Origin: Notamacropus eugenii
Taxonomy: Eukaryota > Chordata > Mammalia > Diprotodontia > Macropodidae
Assembly (NCBI RefSeq): GCF_028372415.1
Contig: NC_092878.1
Span: 72,414,704 to 72,478,703 of the forward strand
DNA length: 64,000 nt
Direction: 5' to 3'
Part shown: piece by piece, positions 25,500 through 36,835 of the stretch
Position numbering within the stretch: the stretch's first letter is position 1
Layout: each line of letters starts with the position of its first letter
Notes under the pieces: model-generated
Seen by the model: the letters and a program-made list of their open reading frames with translations, nothing else
Databases searched by the model: none
Told to the model about the DNA's origin: nothing
Translations under genes and position numbers: made by a program

Positions 25500-26464
25500 G
25501 TCTTTGAAAGTCAAATTTTCTTTTTAGCTCTGGTCTTTTCATCAAGAATGCTTGAAAGCCCTCTATTTCATTGAAAGACCATTTTTCCCCTGAAGTGGTA
25601 TACTTAGTTTTGCTGGGTAGGTGATTCTTGGTTTTAATTCTAGTTCCTTTGACTTCTGGGATGTCATATCCCACAACCTTCGATCCCTTAATGTAGAAGC
25701 CGCTAGATCTTGTTTTATCCTGATTGTATTTCCACAATACTCAAATTGTTTCTTTCTAGCTGCTTGCAATATTTTCTCCTTCACCAGGGAACTCTTGAAT
25801 TTGGCTACAATGTTCCTAGGAGTTTCTCTTTTTGGATCTCTTTCAGGAGGTGATTGGTGGATTCTTTCAATATTTATTTTTCCCCCTGGTTCTAGAATAT
25901 CAGGGCAGTTTTCCTTGATAATTTCATGAAAGATGATGTCTAGGCTCTTTTTTTCCATAATAGCTTTCAGTTAGTCCCATAATTTTTAAATTGTCTCTCC
26001 TGGATCTATTTTCCAAGTCAGTTGTTTTTCCAATGAGATATTTCACATTATCTTCCATTTTTTTCATTCTTTTGGTTTTATTTTGTGATATCTTGGTTTC
26101 TTACAAAGTCGTTAGCCTCCATCTGTTCCGTTCTAATATTGAAAGAACTATTTTCTTCAGGGAGCTTTTGAACCTCCTTTTCCATTTGGCTAATTCTACT
26201 TTTTAAAGCATTTTTCCCTCATTGGCTTTTTGAACCTCTCGCCAATTGAGTTAGCCTATTTTTTTAAGGTGTTATTTTCTTCAATATTTTTTGGGTCTCC
26301 TTTAGCAAGTTGTTGACCTGCTTTTCATGATTTTCTTGCATCTTTCTCATTTCTCTTCCCAAGTTTTCCTCTACCTCTCTTACTTGATTTTCCAGTGAAT
26401 ATTTATTTTGGATGTTTTGTATACACAAGCCTTGAGTTTTAGGTCTTTCCCTGATGGTAAACAT
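25500..26464 (-). pseudogene. L1-type ORF1 pseudogene of the complete HAL1
   Basis: Two minus-strand pieces are open. 26464-26264 covers the coiled-coil start (ENQVREVEENLGREMRKMQE). 25958-25563 covers the end of the RRM and the C-terminal domain (IFHEIIKENCPDILEPGGKI, ERIHQSPPERDP, PRNIVAKF, KEKILQAA). The RRM start (reverse of 'gtctctcctggatctatttt' near 25995) is present but out of frame. The gene is broken by several frameshifts and stops, so it is a pseudogene. Confidence 0.8.
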
Positions 26465-27398
26465 TTTTCTTCCTCATCCTGAAAGGATGGGAGAAGATTA
26501 TCTGTTCAAAGAAAGCAACCTTCTATAGTCTTATTTTTCCCCCTTTTTTAGGCATTTTCCCAACCAGTTACTTGACTTTTGGGTCCTTTGTCAAGAGTAG
26601 GGTATACTCTGGGGGTCTGTAAGATCTCAGTTCCTCCAAGGTGGTACAATCAAAGCGTGTACACTGATCTGAGATCAAGCAGAAATTTTTGTGGCCAGAA
26701 TTTGAGTAATAGAGTTACCTCTCCATAGGCACCTGGCCTTCAGTTCTGCCAAGGCCAGCACTGGGGTCAGAGAATCAGATAAGCTACAAGGCAGGGCTGC
26801 CATTCAGTATGAGATAAAGATCAGCTGCTCAAACCCCCCAGGATTATTAGATGGGGGCTGGCCCTGTACACAGGGCTGAGTAAGACTGTGCTGCTTAGAG
26901 TCCCCAAGGGTTTTATGATCCAACAATGGATACGGGCTGCTGTAAGGGGTGCTGTGAAGCTTGATGCTGCTGGCCAGATGTGGCCTCTGTGGTTGCTGCC
27001 TGAGGCCAGAGCTATGGGAAGGCCCTTCTCCCTTCTTGGCCAGCTAAAAAAAACCCTGTCACTGACCTTTGGCACCTGTGGCTTGAGGTATCTGTGAACT
27101 TCTGCTACTGAAACTGGGGATTCCACCCCTGAGACTTGCTTTCATCCTCCTCCCAGAGTCACGCTGTGTGACCAAGGCTGGGCTTGGCTCCACTCTGTGT
27201 CTGATGTGGCAGAAGTTTCCCATTGGCCTTTCAGGTTACCTTTCAGGTTAGAAATCTCCTCCACTCTGTTGTTGTGTGGCTTCTGCTGCTCTAGAATTTG
27301 TTGAAAGTCTTTTTTTACAGGTATTTTATAGGCTGTGGGGGAAGAGCTGGTATATGTGTGTCTTTCTACTCTGCTATCTTGGCTTTGCCCCCCAGAAG

Positions 27399-27560
27399 AC
27401 CTAAGTTCTTTACTGGCTATGCCACTTAATGCCTGTATGATTCTGAACAATTCACTCAGTGTTCCTGAGTAACAATTTCCTCATCTATACAATAAGGGGT
27501 TGGACTATTATGACCTCTGAGTGCGCTGCTAACTAGCTCCAAATCTTATAGTACTGTGAT
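27399..27560 (+). repeat. CORE-type SINE, right part
   Basis: It continues the SINE cut at 24515: 'ctttactggctatgccactt', 'tgattctgaacaattcactc', 'aataaggggttggactatta', 'agtactgtgattc'. Confidence 0.7.
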
Positions 27561-28289
27561 TCCTTGCTCAGAATTCCAGGCTGCTTGCCTAATTAGGCCT
27601 TTAACCCTTTATATCTTACATCAGTCTGAGAAAAAAGGAAACTCAAAATTCTATCCTGTGTTCTTTTTAACTTATTTTTTTAATTGTTTGCAGTTTATTA
27701 GATCTGAACAAAGAATGCCAACCATTAATAAATGCAATTATAATCTTCAGGCATTTTCTTACTGCATTATTTGTTTTTTATTTTCCTCTGATATTCTCTT
27801 CCAGACAGTAAAAGAGTTTGTTAAACTTATCCAAAACCAATTACAATCTGACTCCTTGTATAGAACGGATGTGCAGCAATTAGGACATCAATAAAAAATT
27901 GGGCCTTATTGAGGTAACTGTGCATGAGTGTTAAGCAGCAAGTTAGGAAATTCTGGTTTAGAATAGGAAAAGGATTAATTATTAAAGGAAAAACATCTAT
28001 TTACCGTACAAATAAAAATCTTCCTTGAATAAAGAACTCTGTGTAACAGTAATGAGAGAAGACTTGAGGTAAAAGGAAACATTTTGGAATGTGGAAATTA
28101 ATTATCAAGGCCTACCTTGGTCCTTCCCTAGCTAGTTGTACAAATTTTTAATTAATCAAAAAAACAAAGGTATGTTGAAACTGGAAGAGTTTTAGGTTCA
28201 TTGAGTCATTTATTTCTCCTCTTTACACATTTTCTCATCTGCAAAATGAATCTAATAAACTAGATAATCTTTAATGTTCCTTTCTTTTT
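27561..28289. other. Unrecognised AT-rich DNA
   Basis: A 112-codon plus frame at 27556-27894 has no recognised motif. No repeat family was recognised. Confidence 0.4.
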
Positions 28290-28630
28290 TTTAGTTTTTT
28301 ATTTTTTAATGTTTAACAATCACTGCCATACAATTGAGATTTTATCCCCTCCCACCTACCCCCCACTACCCCCCTCTCTCCCCACGACTGCATACAATTC
28401 TGTATAGATTCTACATATACTTTCCTATTGAGTATATTTTCACTATAGTCATGCTATGTAGTCAGACTAAAATAAATGAAAGAAATCGTATAACAAATCA
28501 GAACATGATACACAAACACATACACATACATAAACATGATCTGCTACATTTTGTGAGTGACTTCCATATTTCTTTCTCTGAGTGTGGAAGGCATTTTGCC
28601 TTGAGAACCACCTTTGGGATTCTTTTTAAC
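28290..28630 (-). mobile_element. L1 3' UTR fragment
   Basis: The reversed L1 3' end: a T-rich start, 'acaatcactgccatacaatt', a C-rich block, then 'tttctttctctgagtgtgga' and 'cctttgggattctttttaac'. The element is truncated after about 340 bases. Confidence 0.7.
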
Positions 28631-28948
28631 TTATAATGATAAAAAAGTTAGACTGAGTGATGTTAATTGTACCAAGCTAAAACCTTTAAAATAAAAGTTG
28701 ATATATGCCCAAATCTCAAAATTTATAAAAATTTACCAAGGCTGGACTGATATTACTCTGTAAATTAAGAAATTTTTAAAGAGAATATTTACTGAAGAAA
28801 ATGAATCATTTTGAGGCACAATAAAAGTGTTCCATTTTACTCTCTCCTTGGAGAGAGAATAAATTCATCTAGAGTAAAAACCTCACAAATCTCTAAAGTC
28901 ACTACTATTCTTTTCTAACACAGAAAATGATGGCTCTTGTTTTCTAAA

Positions 28949-28949
<1 letters not shown>

Positions 28950-29021
<72 letters not shown>
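28950..29021. repeat. (TC)n microsatellite
   Basis: About 36 uninterrupted TC units. The long serine/leucine-rich or arginine/glutamate-rich frames across it are artefacts. Confidence 0.98.
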
Positions 29022-29026
<5 letters not shown>

Positions 29027-30590
29027 CCTGTCCTTATTGCTCTCAGCTCTTCTAATAGTGGTAAAGGGAAGTTTTCTTTTCAAAAGTTAATTAATTTAAT
29101 TTCAGTTTTAAATATTCAGTTGCACAAGATTTTGAGTTCCAAATTTTTCCCCATCACTCCCCTTCCCCACCCCAATGTGACATGCATTCTGATTATTCCT
29201 ATCCTCACTCTGCCTTCCCTTTTATTACACCTCCCCCTTATCTTCTTCCCCTTTATTTTCTTTAAGTGCAAGATAGATTTCTATACCCTATTGCATACAT
29301 ATCTTATTTCCCAGTTGCTTGTAAAAAAAATTAACATTTGTTTTTAAAACTTTGAGTTCCAAATTCTCTTCATTCTTCCTTTCCCAACCGCCCTCATTGA
29401 GAAGATGAGCAATTCAATGCAGGTTATACATGTGTAGTTATGCAAAACACTTCCGTAATAGTCATGTTGTGAAAAATTAACAATATCTCCCTCTATCCTA
29501 TCCCACATCCCACTAATTCTATTTTCAAGTTTTACTGTATTGCTTTTCAAAAATGTTTGATTCTGACTACACCCTTCCACAATCTGCCTTCTCTTCTATC
29601 ATCTCCCCCAGCCTTATTGCCTCCCCCCTTACTTTCCTGTAGGGCAGTTTGCCCAATTGAGTGCATGTCATTCCCTCCTTAAGCCAAATCTGATGAAAGT
29701 CAAATACACTCATTACCTCTCATGTCCTCCCTCTTCCCCTCCATTGTGAAAACTTTTTCTTGCCTCTTTCATGTGGGAGAATTTACCATATTATATCTCT
29801 CCTTTTCTCCTCCCAATATAGTCTTCTCTCATCCCTTAATTTTATATTTTAGATATCATTCCTTAATATTCAACTCTGCCTGTGCCATCTTTGTATCTAT
29901 GTATCTATGTGTCTATCTACATATATTTCCTCCAACTACCCTAAAACTTAGCAACGTCTCAAGAATTACAAATATCATCTTTCCATGTAGGAACGTAAAC
30001 AGGTCAACTTTAATAATTCCTTTATGATTTTCCTTTCCTGTTTGCCTTTCATGCTTCTCTTGATTCTTGTATCTGAAAGTCAATTTTCTATTCAGTTATG
30101 ATCTTTTCATCAAGAATGCTTGAAAGTAAAAAACAAAGAATGCTTGAAAGTTCTCTAGTTCATTGAAATTCCATTTTCTCCCCTGGAGCAAGATAATCAC
30201 TTTTGTTGTATAGGTGATTCTTGATTTTAATCCTAGCTCCTCTAATGTTTGGAATATAATATATTGCAAGCCCTTCATGTAGAAGCTGCTAGATCTTGTG
30301 TTATCCTGATTATATTTCCATAATGCTTGGATTGTTTCTTTCTGGATACTTGTAATATTTTCTTCTTGACCTAGGAACTCTGGAATTTGGTTACAATATT
30401 CCTAGGAGTTTTCCTTTTAGGATTTCTTTCAGGAGGTGATAGGTGGATTTCTTTCATTTGTATTTTACCCTCTGTTTCTAGAATATCAGGGCACTTTTTC
30501 TTGATAATTTCTTGAAGTATGATACTTAATCTCTTTTTTTTGATAATGGATTTCAGGTAGTCCAATAATTTTTAAATTATCTCTCCTAGA

Positions 30591-31000
30591 ACACTGTACA
30601 CAGTAACAGGCACAGTATACAAGGACTATTTTTTGATAGATTTAGTCTTTCACAGCTATGCAAGGATCTAAAACATTTCCAAAGGACTCATGATTCAAAA
30701 TGAATCCAGAGAAAGAACTATGGAATCAGAAGACAAAATGAAGCAGACTATTTTCTCTTTTGCTATATTTGGTTATGTTCAGTTTTACTAATGCTTTCTC
30801 CCATACTTTTGAATTCTTCTGTGCAACATGAGTAATGTGAAAATGTGTTTAATAAGAATGCATGAGTAGAGCACATCTAAGATTGCATGCCATCTTGGGG
30901 AGAGAGGGGGCAGAGAGAGGGACAAAATTTAAAACTTATGGAAGTGATTGTTGAAAATTGAAAACAAAAGAATAAATAAATTTGAAGGAAAAAGAAAAAA
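30591..31000 (+). mobile_element. L1 3' end inserted in HAL1 G
   Basis: A 5'-truncated L1 3' UTR: 'cactgtacacagtaacaggc', 'aaggactcatgattcaaaat', 'ccagagaaagaactatggaa', ending in 'aagaataaataaatttgaag' plus A runs. The host sequence at its edges is duplicated (atctctcctaga at 30579-30590, tatctcctaga at 31001-31011). Confidence 0.8.
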
Positions 31001-31454
31001 TATCTCCTAGATATATATTTTCCATGTCAATGGTTTTTCCAATGAGATATTTCACATTGTCTTATTTTTTTTTCATTCTTTTGGTTTTGTTTTGTAATTT
31101 CTTGATTTCTCACAAAGTCTTTAGCTTCCTCTTGTTCCATTCTAATTTTTAAGGAATTATTTTCTTTAGTGAGTTTTTGAAACTTCTTTTTCATTTGGCC
31201 AATCCTGCTCCATAAGGCATTCTTCTCCTTATTTGCTTTTTGTACCTCTTTTGCCAGTCATGTTAATCTATTTTTAAAGGTGTTATTTTCATCAGTATTT
31301 TTGGGTTCTCCTTTACCAAGCTGCTGACACATTTTTATGATTTTCTTGCATCATTCTCATTTCTCTTCCCAATTTTTCCTCTACTTCTCTTACTTGCTTT
31401 TCAAAAACCTTTTGAAACTCTTCCATGGCCTGCGACCAATTCATATTTTTCTTT

Positions 31455-32060
31455 TTTTAAAAAAATTATTTTTCCCTATTTAAAAAAATTATTTAAAGTT
31501 TTGAGTTTCCAATTTTATCTCTCACTCTCTCCCTGAGATGATAAGCACTCAGATACAGGCTACACATATATAATTATGTAGAACATTTCATGTCAGTCAT
31601 TTTGTACAAAATGACTTAAATAAAAGAAAAAAATGAAAGAAAAAGTGAAAAGTACATTCTTCATTCTGTATTCAAAAAGTATCAGCTCTTTCCTTGGGGG
31701 TGGAGAACATGCTTCATCATCAGTCCTTTGGGATTGTCTTTGATCATTGCATTGCTGAGATGTTTGAGCTAAGTCATTCACAATTCTTCATTGAACAATG
31801 TTGCAGTCACTGTGTACAATGTTCTCCTGGTTCTATTCCTTTCACCATGCATCAGTTCCTGTAAGTATTTCCACATTTTTTTCTGAAATAATCCTGTTTG
31901 TTATTTCTTATAGCACAACAGTATCTCTTTACAATCATATATCGCAGCTTACTTAGCCAGTCACTAATTAATGAGCATCCCTTTGATTTCCGGCTTTTAG
32001 CCACCACAAAGAGAGCTGTTATGAATATTTTTGTACCAAATAGGTCCTTCCACCCTTTGA
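31455..32060 (-). mobile_element. L1 3' end at the tail of HAL1 F
   Basis: The reversed L1 3' part: 'tttgggattgtctttgatca', 'cattgctgagatgtttgagc', 'ctcctggttctattcctttc', then reversed ORF2 end 'agccaccacaaagagagctg'. It sits between HAL1 G and the A-rich tail of HAL1 F, so it probably inserted into that tail. Confidence 0.75.
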
Positions 32061-33805
32061 AATAAATTATTTATTTTCAGTTTTCAACATTCAGTTTCAC
32101 AAAATTTTGCATGTCAAATTCTCTCCCCATCTTCCCCCTACCTTTGCCCCAGGCCAGGGTGTATTCTCTGATTCCCTTTCTTCCAATCTGCCCTCTCTTC
32201 TATCACCACCACCCTTATCTCCTTCCCTTCTATTTTCCTGTAGGGCAAGATAGATTTGTATATCCCAATGCCTATATATCTTATTTCTTAGTTGCATGTA
32301 AAAGAAATAACTTCAAATATTCATTTTTAAAGCTTTGAGTTCCATATCCTCTCCATTCCTTCCTCCCCACTCACAGCCATGGAGAAGGCAAGCAATTCAA
32401 TTTAAGTTTTACATGTGTGGTCTTGCCAAAGACCTCTATCTTTTAAAAGACTACCTATATTTCCTTCTATCCTGTCTCACCTCCATTTATTCAGTTCTCT
32501 CCTTTGACCTGTCCCTCTGCAAAAGTGCTTGCTTCTCATTAACCCTTCCCCCAATCTGCCATCTATTCTATTGTTGCCCCCTCATCCCCTTCCCACCTGC
32601 TTTGCAGTAGGGTAAAACTGACTTCCATACCCAGTTGAGTGTGTATGTTATTCCTTCCTGAAACAAAATCCAATGAAAGGAAAGCTCACTTATTCCCTTT
32701 CATCTTCCTCTTCTTCCCCTCCATTGTAAAAACCCTTTCTTGCCCCTATATATAAGATGATTAACTACATTCCACCTCTCCCTTTCGCTTTCTACTAATA
32801 CATTCCTCTCAACCCTTAATTTTGTATACACCTTCCAACTATCCTAATGCTGAGAAATATCTCATGAGTTACAAATATCATCTTTCCATGTAGGAATACA
32901 AGTAGTTCAACTTTAATAGGTCCCTTATGGTTTCTCTTTCCTGCTTACTTTTTCATGATTCCTTTGATTCTTGTATTTGAAAGTCAAATTTTCTATTCAG
33001 CTCTGGTCTTTTCACCAAGAATGACTGGAAGTTCTCTATTTCACTGATGTTCCATTTTTCCCCTGAAGTATTATACTCAGTTTTTCTGGTTAGGTGATTC
33101 TTGGTTTTAATCCTAACTCCTTTTACCTTTGGGATAACATATCCCAATACCTCCAGTACTTTAGAGTAGAAACTGCTAAATCTTGTATTATTCTGATTGT
33201 GTTTCCATGATACTTGAATTATTTCTTTCTGGCTACTTGTAATATTTTCTCCTTGACTTGGGAGCTCTGGAATTTGACTATAATATTCCTGGAGTTTTCC
33301 TTTTGGGATCTTTTTCGGGAGATTATCAGTGCATTCTTTCCATTTCTATTTTTCTCCCTGGTTCTAGAAAATCAGGGTAGCTTTCCCTGATAAGTTCTTG
33401 AAAGATGATGTCTAGACTCTTTTTATCATGGGTTTCAGGTAGTCCAATAATTTTTTAAATTTTCTCTTCTAGATCCATTTTCCAGGTTAGCTGTTTTTGA
33501 AATGAGAGTTCACATTGTCTTCTATTTTTTTCATTCTTTTCTTTTTATTTTATAATTTCTTGATTTCTCGTAGTCAATAGCTCCCATTTGCTCCATTCCA
33601 ATTTTTAAAGCATTATTTTCCTCAGTGAGCTTTTGGACCACTTTTTATAATTTGTCCATTCTGATTTTTAAGGAATTCTTCTCCTCCTTGTCTTTTTTGG
33701 ACCTTTTCTGCTGTTTGCTTTAGTCTAATTTTCAAGGTGTTATTATCTTCAGCATTTTTTGGGTTTCCTTTAGCAAGATATTGACTTGTTTTACATGATT
33801 TTCTT

Positions 33806-35128
33806 TCTAAAATGATATTAATTTATTTGTTTTCAGTTGTCTACAATCACTTCCACACATCTTACATTTTCTCCCCCTCTCTCCCTCCTTCCTGCCCAAG
33901 ACAGAATGCAATTTGATATGGTTTCTACACATGCTTATTTCTATACATCTTATTAAACATATTTTAACATTAATGATGTTACATAGAGAAATTAAAATGA
34001 ATGGGAGAAACTATGAGAAAAAATCAAAACAAACCAAAACATAGCACAAGAAAAAATATTCTGCTTCCTTCTGCACTCCAATTTCATGTCGATGGCATTT
34101 TGCCTCAATAGTCCTTTGGGAATGTTTTAGTTCCTTGCATTGCTGTGAAAGGTTAAGTCTAGCAGAAAAATTCCTAGCATACTGTTGTTGTTACTCTGTA
34201 TGATGTTCTCATGTTTCTGCTCCTTTCACTCAGTATCAGTTCATATAAGTCCTTTCAAGCCTTTCTGAACTCTTCCTGTTCAATGCCTGACACTGCACAC
34301 AAGAATAAAGTCCAAATGGACACATGATCTAGGTATAAAGTCTAATACCATAAACAAATGAGGGGATCATGGAATAGTGTATTTGACAAATGTATGGAGA
34401 ATGGATAAATTTATAACCAACGAAGAGACAGAAAATATGAAGTGCAAAATGGATAATTTTGATTATATGAAATTGAAAAGTTTTTGCATAAAAGAACACA
34501 ATGCAACCAAGATTAGGAGGGAAGCAAAAAACTGTGAAAGAATTTTTATAGGCAGTATCTATGATAAAGGCCTCATTTCTAAACTATATAGAGAACTGAA
34601 TCAAATTTACAACAATACAAGTCATTCCCCAATTGATAAATGTTCAAAGGCCTTGTATAGGCAGTTTTCAAAGGAAAAAAATTGAAGCCATCTATAGTTA
34701 TGCGAAAAAATGTTCTAAAATACTATTGATTATCTAAACAACTCTGAGGTACCACATCACACCTATCAGAATGGCTAACATGAAAAAACAGGAAGATGAT
34801 AAATGTTGGAGAAAATGTGGCAGAGTTGGAACACTAATTCATTGTTGTTGGAGCTGTGAGCTGATCCAACCATTCTGGAGATCAATTAGGAACTATACTT
34901 AAAGGGCAACAAAAATGAGCATACCCTTTGAATCAGCAACATTGCTTCTAGGACTGTATCTCAGAGATCATAAAAATGGGAAAGGGTCCCATACGTACAA
35001 AAATATTTATAGCAGTTCTCTTTGTGTTGGCCAAGAACTGAAAAGAAAGATATTGCTCATCAATAGGGGAATTACTGAACAAGTTTCGGTATATGAATGT
35101 AATGGAAATGATGAACAGGAAGGTTTTG
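33806..35128 (-). mobile_element. L1 insertion with 5' inversion (twin priming)
   Basis: 33806-34266 is a reversed L1 3' UTR. 34267-35128 is the adjoining upstream part (end of ORF2), but in plus orientation. The two breakpoints are neighbours in the normal L1: the plus part ends at 'gatgaacaggaagg' and the minus part begins with the next block, the complement of 'gtcctttcaagcctttctga'. The duplication tgattttctt (33796-33805, 35129-35138) frames both together, so they are one event. Confidence 0.85.
34267..34930 (+). pseudogene. L1 ORF2 C-terminal pseudogene fragment
   Basis: ORF2p provides the endonuclease and reverse transcriptase of L1. Only the end is here. The open part 34377-34685 has the typical stretch MKCKMDNFDYMKLKSFCIKE, then IRREAKNCERIF and DKGLISKLY. 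Downstream, out of frame, are the cysteine-rich C-terminal marks (KCWRKCG, TLIHCCWSCE at about 34800-34860). Endonuclease and polymerase domains are missing. Orientation is opposite to the 3' UTR next to it because of the inversion. Confidence 0.85.
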
Positions 35129-36609
35129 TGATTTTCTTGCATCACTCTAATTTTTCTTCCCAATTATCGCTCTGTGTCTCTTACTTGATTTTCAAAATCC
35201 TTTTTGAGTTCTTCCATGGCCTGAGACCAATTCATATTTTTCTTTTTGGCTTTGGATGCAGGAGCTTTGGTTTGTTTTCCTCTGGCTATATTTTTTTGAT
35301 CTTCCTCGTCACCAGTGACATAAGAAAATAAGTCTTCACTGAGACAATAAGAATATATAGATTGTTTCTTTTTCCATATTTGCTCATTTTTCCAGTCAAT
35401 TACTTGAGCTTTGGACTTTGTAAAGTTGAAGTCTCTAGAAGTAACCTCTATTTAAGCAATAGTTTCAGCTGTCCTATGACTAGGGCCAGGGAAGGGCTGG
35501 GGCTGGGGCTGGATCATGGTCCCCTCTCAGCAGGTGGGAGATCCTTCCCACTGACCTTTGAAGTTGTCTTTAGTGTTTGTGGGTTAAGAAGTTTGGAATC
35601 AGCAGGTGCTGCTTGTGATTTAGTACCTTACAGTCTGCTTCTGCTTTGTCCACACTGGTGCAACCCACACCAAAGTGCACTCTGCTCCCAGTCCAGTGTG
35701 ATAGACACTTCCTGTTGACCTCTCAGATTGTCTTGGCCTGGCAATTTCCTTCAATCTGTCATTTTGTGTTTTCTGCTGCTCTAGAATTTGTTTAGATTAA
35801 TTTTTACAGATTTTTTGAAGGTGAGAACTCTAGCTGGTCCCTGCTTCTACTCCACCATGTTGGCTCTTCCTTTGCAATTCATATTGTTCTTGGAGGCTTT
35901 GGATGTACTAACTTTGATTTTGTTGTCTTCTGATTGTATGTTTTGATCTTTGTCCCCAGGGTAAGATTCTGTAATCTGACATTTCTCCCTCTGTCTATTC
36001 GTCTTCCCAGGCAAATGCTTGGCTTTCTACCTCTTTGTTAAGGCAGGAATCTGTTTCCAGTGGAGTTAGGGGAGTGGGTGTGGGTGGGTATAGTGTCCAA
36101 GGCTTCAGGTGTTTTGTATCAATTGCTCAAACCCCCAACATGTGTGAGTTCGAAGCTCCAGAAGTTACTACTGCTGCTGTTGTTACTAGTGCCCCCACTT
36201 CCTCCTCCTCAGTCCTGTGGCTGTCACTGGACCTGAGCAGGACTGTACCCCTCCCCTACTCAGGTCCAACAGCATTTTCCCACTAGCCTTCTATGCAGTC
36301 TTTGACATTTGTGGTTCAAAAGTTTGAAAACTGTCATAACTGCCAGTGATTCAGTTCCCTGAGGCCTGCTCCACCCTATCTGTGCTGGCATGGCCCATGC
36401 CAGACTGTGCTCCACAACACTCTGCTCCCAGTCTAGTGCAACAGATGCTTCCTGTTGACCTTCCAAGCTGTCCAGGCTGGAGATTTCCCTCACTCCATTA
36501 CTTTGTGGGTTCTGTTGTTCCAGAATTTGTTTAGAGTAATTTTTTTCAGTTATTTGCAGGAGTTTGGGGAGAAGGGTTCTGCTCCAAGCAAACATCCCTT
36601 TCAAAATAG

Positions 36610-36835
36610 CTAAGTAGAATACTGAATTGAGTGCTGAATTTGACATCAGAAAAATTTTAATTTTGTTCCTACCTGTAGACATTTAGCAGCTATTTGTCTC
36701 TGGGATCGTCACTTAACCTGTGCTTCAGTTTCCCCATCTATATAATGGGGATAATAAAAGTCCCTACTTCATAGTGTTGATTTGAAGAGGAAATGAAATA
36801 ACATCAGATTAATATTATTATGTAAAACTCGAATG
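36610..36835 (+). repeat. MIR/CORE-type SINE
   Basis: 'tcgtcacttaacctgtgctt', 'ccatctatataatggggata', 'agtgttgatttgaagaggaa' in MIR-type order. Confidence 0.75.

Larger units (their letters stand above)
24516..27398 (-). mobile_element. Complete HAL1-like element, 2.9 kb
   Basis: On the minus strand it runs from the 5' start at 27398 (complement of 'ctgctatcttggctttgccc') through a 5' UTR of about 0.9 kb, ORF1 remains (26464 to about 25500) and a 3' UTR of about 0.75 kb to an A-rich tail at about 24516-24530. The 13-mer acctaagttcttt lies on both sides (24503-24515, 27399-27411), proving a single insertion event. The element has one ORF and no ORF2, the defining layout of half-L1 units. Such units depend on L1 reverse transcriptase supplied in trans (family knowledge). 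Confidence 0.85.
32061..35874 (-). mobile_element. HAL1-like element F inserted in HAL1 G
   Basis: Two blocks, 32061-33805 (tail, 3' UTR and ORF1) and 35139-35874 (ORF1 start and 5' UTR), belong to one copy split by an inverted L1. HAL1 G sequence is repeated at the outer edges (caattcatatttttctt at 31437-31453, caattcatattgttctt at 35875-35891), so F together with the L1 in its tail was inserted at this site. Confidence 0.75.
29088..36590 (-). mobile_element. HAL1-like element G, host of a nested stack
   Basis: Three blocks in the same orientation and in register make up this copy: 29088-30590 (3' UTR and ORF1 C-terminal half), 31001-31454 (ORF1 coiled-coil half) and 35875-36590 (ORF1 start and 5' UTR). 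The outer flanks share 'tttcaaaa' (29079-29086 and about 36600-36607), a weak duplication candidate. ORF1 is broken. Other L1/HAL1 copies fill the gaps. Confidence 0.75.

Noticed and set aside
28883-29347. Arg/Glu-rich and Leu/Ser-rich frames on both strands
   Set aside because: Artefacts of the (TC)n tract at 28950-29021.
35362-36682. Several 80-140 codon frames on both strands
   Set aside because: They fall in the GC-richer 5' UTRs of two HAL1 copies, which have few stops by composition.
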